From the NCBI GenBank assembly GCA_016713535.1, contig JADJOY010000010.1, forward strand, positions 124,001 through 188,000: a stretch of DNA of 64,000 nucleotides, written 5' to 3'. Source of the stretch: JADJOY01 sp016713535 [NCBI: Deltaproteobacteria bacterium] (GTDB lineage Bacteria > JADJOY01). Both the position numbers and the translations under genes were made by a program. Positions 61,862-64,000 of this stretch are shown piece by piece. Position 1 is the first letter of the stretch. The number at the start of each line of letters is the position of its first letter. The notes under the pieces were generated by a model. It was given only the letters and a program-made list of their open reading frames with translations, had not been told where the DNA came from and ran no database searches.

Positions 61862-63310
61862 TCACAGCGTGAGCGTGAACCCGATCGTGAACTGGATCAG
61901 CTCGCCGCCGCTCGTGTACCCGGGCCAGCCCAGCACGCGGGTCTCGGCGGTGCCGTCGCGGTCGAGGTCCGCGAACTCGGCGTCCTTGCGCACGGTGCGT
62001 TCGGCGAGGATGGACTGCTGGAACGCGGCGTTCATGCCGAAGGTCTTGTCGCTGCCGAACGGGTGCGGCAGGTCGACGCCGAAGCCCACCGACCACACGT
62101 AGCGGTCGTTGTCGACGAGGTTCGAGACACCGCTCTGATCGCCGATCGGCGACGCTTCCCAGAAAAACCCCGCGCGCAGGCTCGGCAGCGCCCGCACCAC
62201 GCTCTCGCCGTCGCCGAACGTGAAGTCGCCGAGCTGGTACTCGACACCCACCCGCGGCGTCCACGTGTCGTGGGTCGAGTAAGGCAGCGCGATGGTCTCG
62301 GCGATCGGGATCGGCACCTCCGGCAACGGCGGAATGACCACTCCGCCGGACGCCCGCACGATCAGCGTCGGGTCCTCGTAGGCGGCCCAGTTCGACCAGG
62401 TCACGTCGAGCTCGGCGCGCCACGACTCGTCGGGCGTCCACGCGAGCCCCAGCGTGGCCTGCTGCGGCGTGAACACGTTGACGTTGAAGATGTCGACCAC
62501 GAAGCCGTAGGTGATGCCGGCGCCCACCGAACCGCCGGGCGTGACGTGGAAGTCCTCGAAGTCGGCGCGGCTCTCGCCGCGATAGCTGGCGCCGAACGTG
62601 AGCCCGCCCAGGAACGGCCCGAGCTGCACTCCGGCGGTGGGCGCGAACTGCCACGGCGCCGAGAGCGAGAGCTCGCCCTGGGACGGCGTGCCGTCGAGGT
62701 TGAGGTCGAACACGATCTCACCGGCGGTCGTGTAGTACATCTGCATGCCGGCGCCCGCCTTGAGCCACGGTGCCAGCTCGGCGCCGAAGCCGAAGTAGAT
62801 GTACATGAGGTCGAGCATGTGCCGGTACCGCGTGTAGCCGGGCTCGGCCGCGTCGCGGCTGGTCATCGTGAACGCGTGGTCGGTGGGCAGCACGAAGAGC
62901 GCGCCACCGGCGACCTTCGTGTCCAGCACCGTCATCGGCAGCGCGATCGAGCCGACCGCCGAGACCTGCTTCTCGACGCGCGGATCGACGTCGCCGTGGA
63001 TCGGCTCGCCGTCCGCGTCCTCGCCGACCACGCCGCCCTTCAGCGGATCGAGCTGTGGGTCGATCGTGAAGAGGCCGAGCTCGACGGTCGGCCCCGTGAG
63101 CGAGGCGAGCCCGGCCGGGTTGTAGAAGATCGCGTAGGTGTCGTCGGTCGACGCGACGTAGGCGCCGCCGAGGGCGACGCCGCGCGGGCCGATGCCGAGC
63201 AAGCCGGGGACCGTGCCGCGCGCCGACGACGCGCTCGCCGCGATCACGCCGAACGCGGCGAGCACCGCGAGGGCCGGGGTCCGCGCGCGACGCCGCTCAG
63301 CGATCTTCAC
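61862..63310 (-). CDS. OmpP1/FadL-family outer-membrane transporter
   Basis: 482 residues from a GTG at 63310 (VKIAERRRARTPALAVLAAF), with a signal peptide ending near SSARG. FadL features: GIGPRGVALGGAYVASTDDT, AIFYNPAGLASL (the NPA-x-L motif of the N-terminal hatch) and amphipathic strands up to QFTIGFTLTL. A 14-stranded barrel is expected. FadL proteins import long-chain fatty acids or other hydrophobic compounds. Its start overlaps the upstream lipoprotein stop by 14 bases. Context with SDR and SRPBCC proteins suggests uptake and processing of a hydrophobic substrate. Confidence 0.9.
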   Translation of the reverse strand: MKIAERRRARTPALAVLAAFGVIAASASSARGTVPGLLGIGPRGVALGGAYVASTDDTYAIFYNPAGLASLTGPTVELGLFTIDPQLDPLKGGVVGEDADGEPIHGDVDPRVEKQVSAVGSIALPMTVLDTKVAGGALFVLPTDHAFTMTSRDAAEPGYTRYRHMLDLMYIYFGFGAELAPWLKAGAGMQMYYTTAGEIVFDLNLDGTPSQGELSLSAPWQFAPTAGVQLGPFLGGLTFGASYRGESRADFEDFHVTPGGSVGAGITYGFVVDIFNVNVFTPQQATLGLAWTPDESWRAELDVTWSNWAAYEDPTLIVRASGGVVIPPLPEVPIPIAETIALPYSTHDTWTPRVGVEYQLGDFTFGDGESVVRALPSLRAGFFWEASPIGDQSGVSNLVDNDRYVWSVGFGVDLPHPFGSDKTFGMNAAFQQSILAERTVRKDAEFADLDRDGTAETRVLGWPGYTSGGELIQFTIGFTLTL

Positions 63311-63779
63311 ACCGCACCCCGCCCTCGTCCTGGCCGTAGAGACACAGACCGCCGTCTGGAGTGACGCGGATGCGGAGGGTCGCGCCGTCCACGTCGACCC
63401 GGAACCCGACCGTCGAGAGCAACGTGGTGCGACCGGAGGCATCGGTGTCGTGGAGCCCGACGACGTGACGGCCGAGGTCGGTGACGAACGCCGCCCCCGC
63501 GCCGGGTGTCAGCGTCGCGACCTGCGTCCCCGGGTCGAGGAGCGCGGGGCCGAGCACGGACGGCTCGAGGAGCACCGCGATCGAGGCGTCCGCGCCGTAG
63601 AGCCGCACGTCGGCGGCGTCGTTGGTCAGCTCCACCACGACCTTGGGCGACACCACGCCGCTCGAGCTGCAGCCGGGCCCCGCCAGCGAAAGCGCGAGCG
63701 CCACTGTTCCGAGCGGCCTCGCAGTCCGCCCCGGTCGGGGGGCGCGCCTCCACCCGCGCCTGTCCTCGCGTCGCGTCAC
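63297..63779 (-). CDS. Small lipoprotein of unknown function
   Basis: 160 residues from a GTG at 63779. A basic N-terminus is followed by LGTVALALSLAGPGCSSSG, a lipoprotein signal with Cys in the lipobox position (AGPGC). The mature part is beta-rich (VVVELTNDAADVRLYGADAS, RVDVDGATLRIRVTPDGGLC) with two Cys near the end. No family recognised. It is the first gene of the FadL-SRPBCC-SDR run and may assist the barrel. Confidence 0.72.
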   Translation of the reverse strand: MTRREDRRGWRRAPRPGRTARPLGTVALALSLAGPGCSSSGVVSPKVVVELTNDAADVRLYGADASIAVLLEPSVLGPALLDPGTQVATLTPGAGAAFVTDLGRHVVGLHDTDASGRTTLLSTVGFRVDVDGATLRIRVTPDGGLCLYGQDEGGVRCEDR

Positions 63780-63810
63780 CGCTCGCTCTCTCCCCGCCCC
63801 GCGCGCCTTG

Positions 63811-63833
63811 CTAACAGCGTTAACATGGTGTTA
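63811..63833. promoter_or_regulatory. Overlapping palindromes in a divergent promoter region
   Basis: TAAC-AGC-GTTA (63812-63822) overlaps TAACA-TGG-TGTTA (63821-63833). The latter, TAACA-N3-TGTTA, is typical of TetR-family repressor operators for lipid metabolism genes. It sits between the lipoprotein/FadL run and the divergent gene at 63887. Its AT content stands out locally. Confidence 0.55.
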
Positions 63834-63886
63834 CGAACGCGCCGGCCGAGTCAACGACTTCGATTCTCGATTTCGCCGACGCACAC

Positions 63887-64000
63887 GTGAGACCGCCTCC
63901 TCCACGGCTACGCCCGCGTCCTCGCTCGCGCGACGCTCGGGCCTGGCTGGTGGCGGCGAGCCTCGCGAGCGCGGTCATCGCGACCGGCCCGAGCGCCGCC
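63887..64000 (+). CDS. Start of an exported protein (truncated by window edge)
   Basis: From the GTG at 63887 the frame reads VRPPPPRLRPRPRSRDARAW then LVAASLASAVIATGPSAA, a basic N-terminus and a hydrophobic core ending in an Ala-x-Ala-like site, i.e. a signal peptide. Only 38 residues are in the window. Divergent from the lipoprotein gene across the paired palindromes. The mature protein is unknown. Confidence 0.5.
   Translation, partial: MRPPPPRLRPRPRSRDARAWLVAASLASAVIATGPSAA

Overview
The window is very GC-rich (about 70 % by eye), densely packed and Gram-negative in character: it carries outer-membrane proteins (a FadL-type barrel, an opacity-like barrel), lipoproteins, a cbb3 oxidase operon and membrane-linked multihaem cytochromes. 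Together with an HRDLKPEN-type Ser/Thr kinase and subtilases ending in a CC-SG-x-C cysteine knot, this suggests a deltaproteobacterium in the broad sense (Myxococcota, Desulfobacterota or Binatota-like). No rRNA or tRNA is present to settle it. About sixteen conserved-gene frameshifts, nearly all single bases, suggest an unpolished assembly, so most broken genes here are probably intact in the cell.

Layout. 1-11142 (minus): acyl-CoA dehydrogenase, then a ~2,991-residue iterative PKS/lipid synthase (KS-AT-KS-ACPx5-KR-DH), then the start of a biotin carboxylase. This looks like a secondary-lipid operon with its own malonyl-CoA supply. 11814-12545: outer-membrane barrel. 13010-21198 (minus): cbb3 oxidase operon ccoI-ccoS-ccoNO(fused)-ccoQ-ccoP, followed by ccoG and a TauE/SafE-like gene. 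21637-21999: small cytochrome c. TGTGA-N6-TCAC sites lie upstream of the lipid operon, ccoI and the cytochrome, hinting at shared CRP/FNR-type control. 22139-24546: DUF885 lipoprotein and a small H1/phasin-like protein.

24680-30238 (minus): three tandem secreted subtilases, each with a PA insert and a C-terminal knottin-like tail; the last two are a recent 1,913-bp duplication. 30430-34625 (plus): kinase with a cNMP-type domain, a membrane SGNH protein and a small membrane protein. 34622-38014 (minus): pentahaem membrane cytochrome, GNAT and polysaccharide deacetylase in an overlapping run. 38134-45339: PEBP protein, beta-propeller-like proteins, a phosphoesterase, a membrane protein, GNAT and a YadA-head-like repeat protein. 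45652-47978: an 11-haem cytochrome c fused to a six-helix cytochrome b (CbcL-like), ending in a strong terminator.

48464-55727 (minus): pcm, a GT39-like membrane glycosyltransferase, a molybdopterin oxidoreductase and recQ. 56074-58330: SnoaL-like protein and two unknowns. 58461-59113: vapBC with a perfect operator. 60353-63779 (minus): SDR, SRPBCC protein, FadL-type barrel and lipoprotein, probably lipid or hydrophobic-substrate handling. A divergent exported protein begins at 63887.

Intergenic space is full of short GC-rich hairpins whose stems differ from family to family while pairing is kept. They form arrays at 48.2-48.4, 53.1-53.7 and 59.1-60.3 kb, and some are read into protein.
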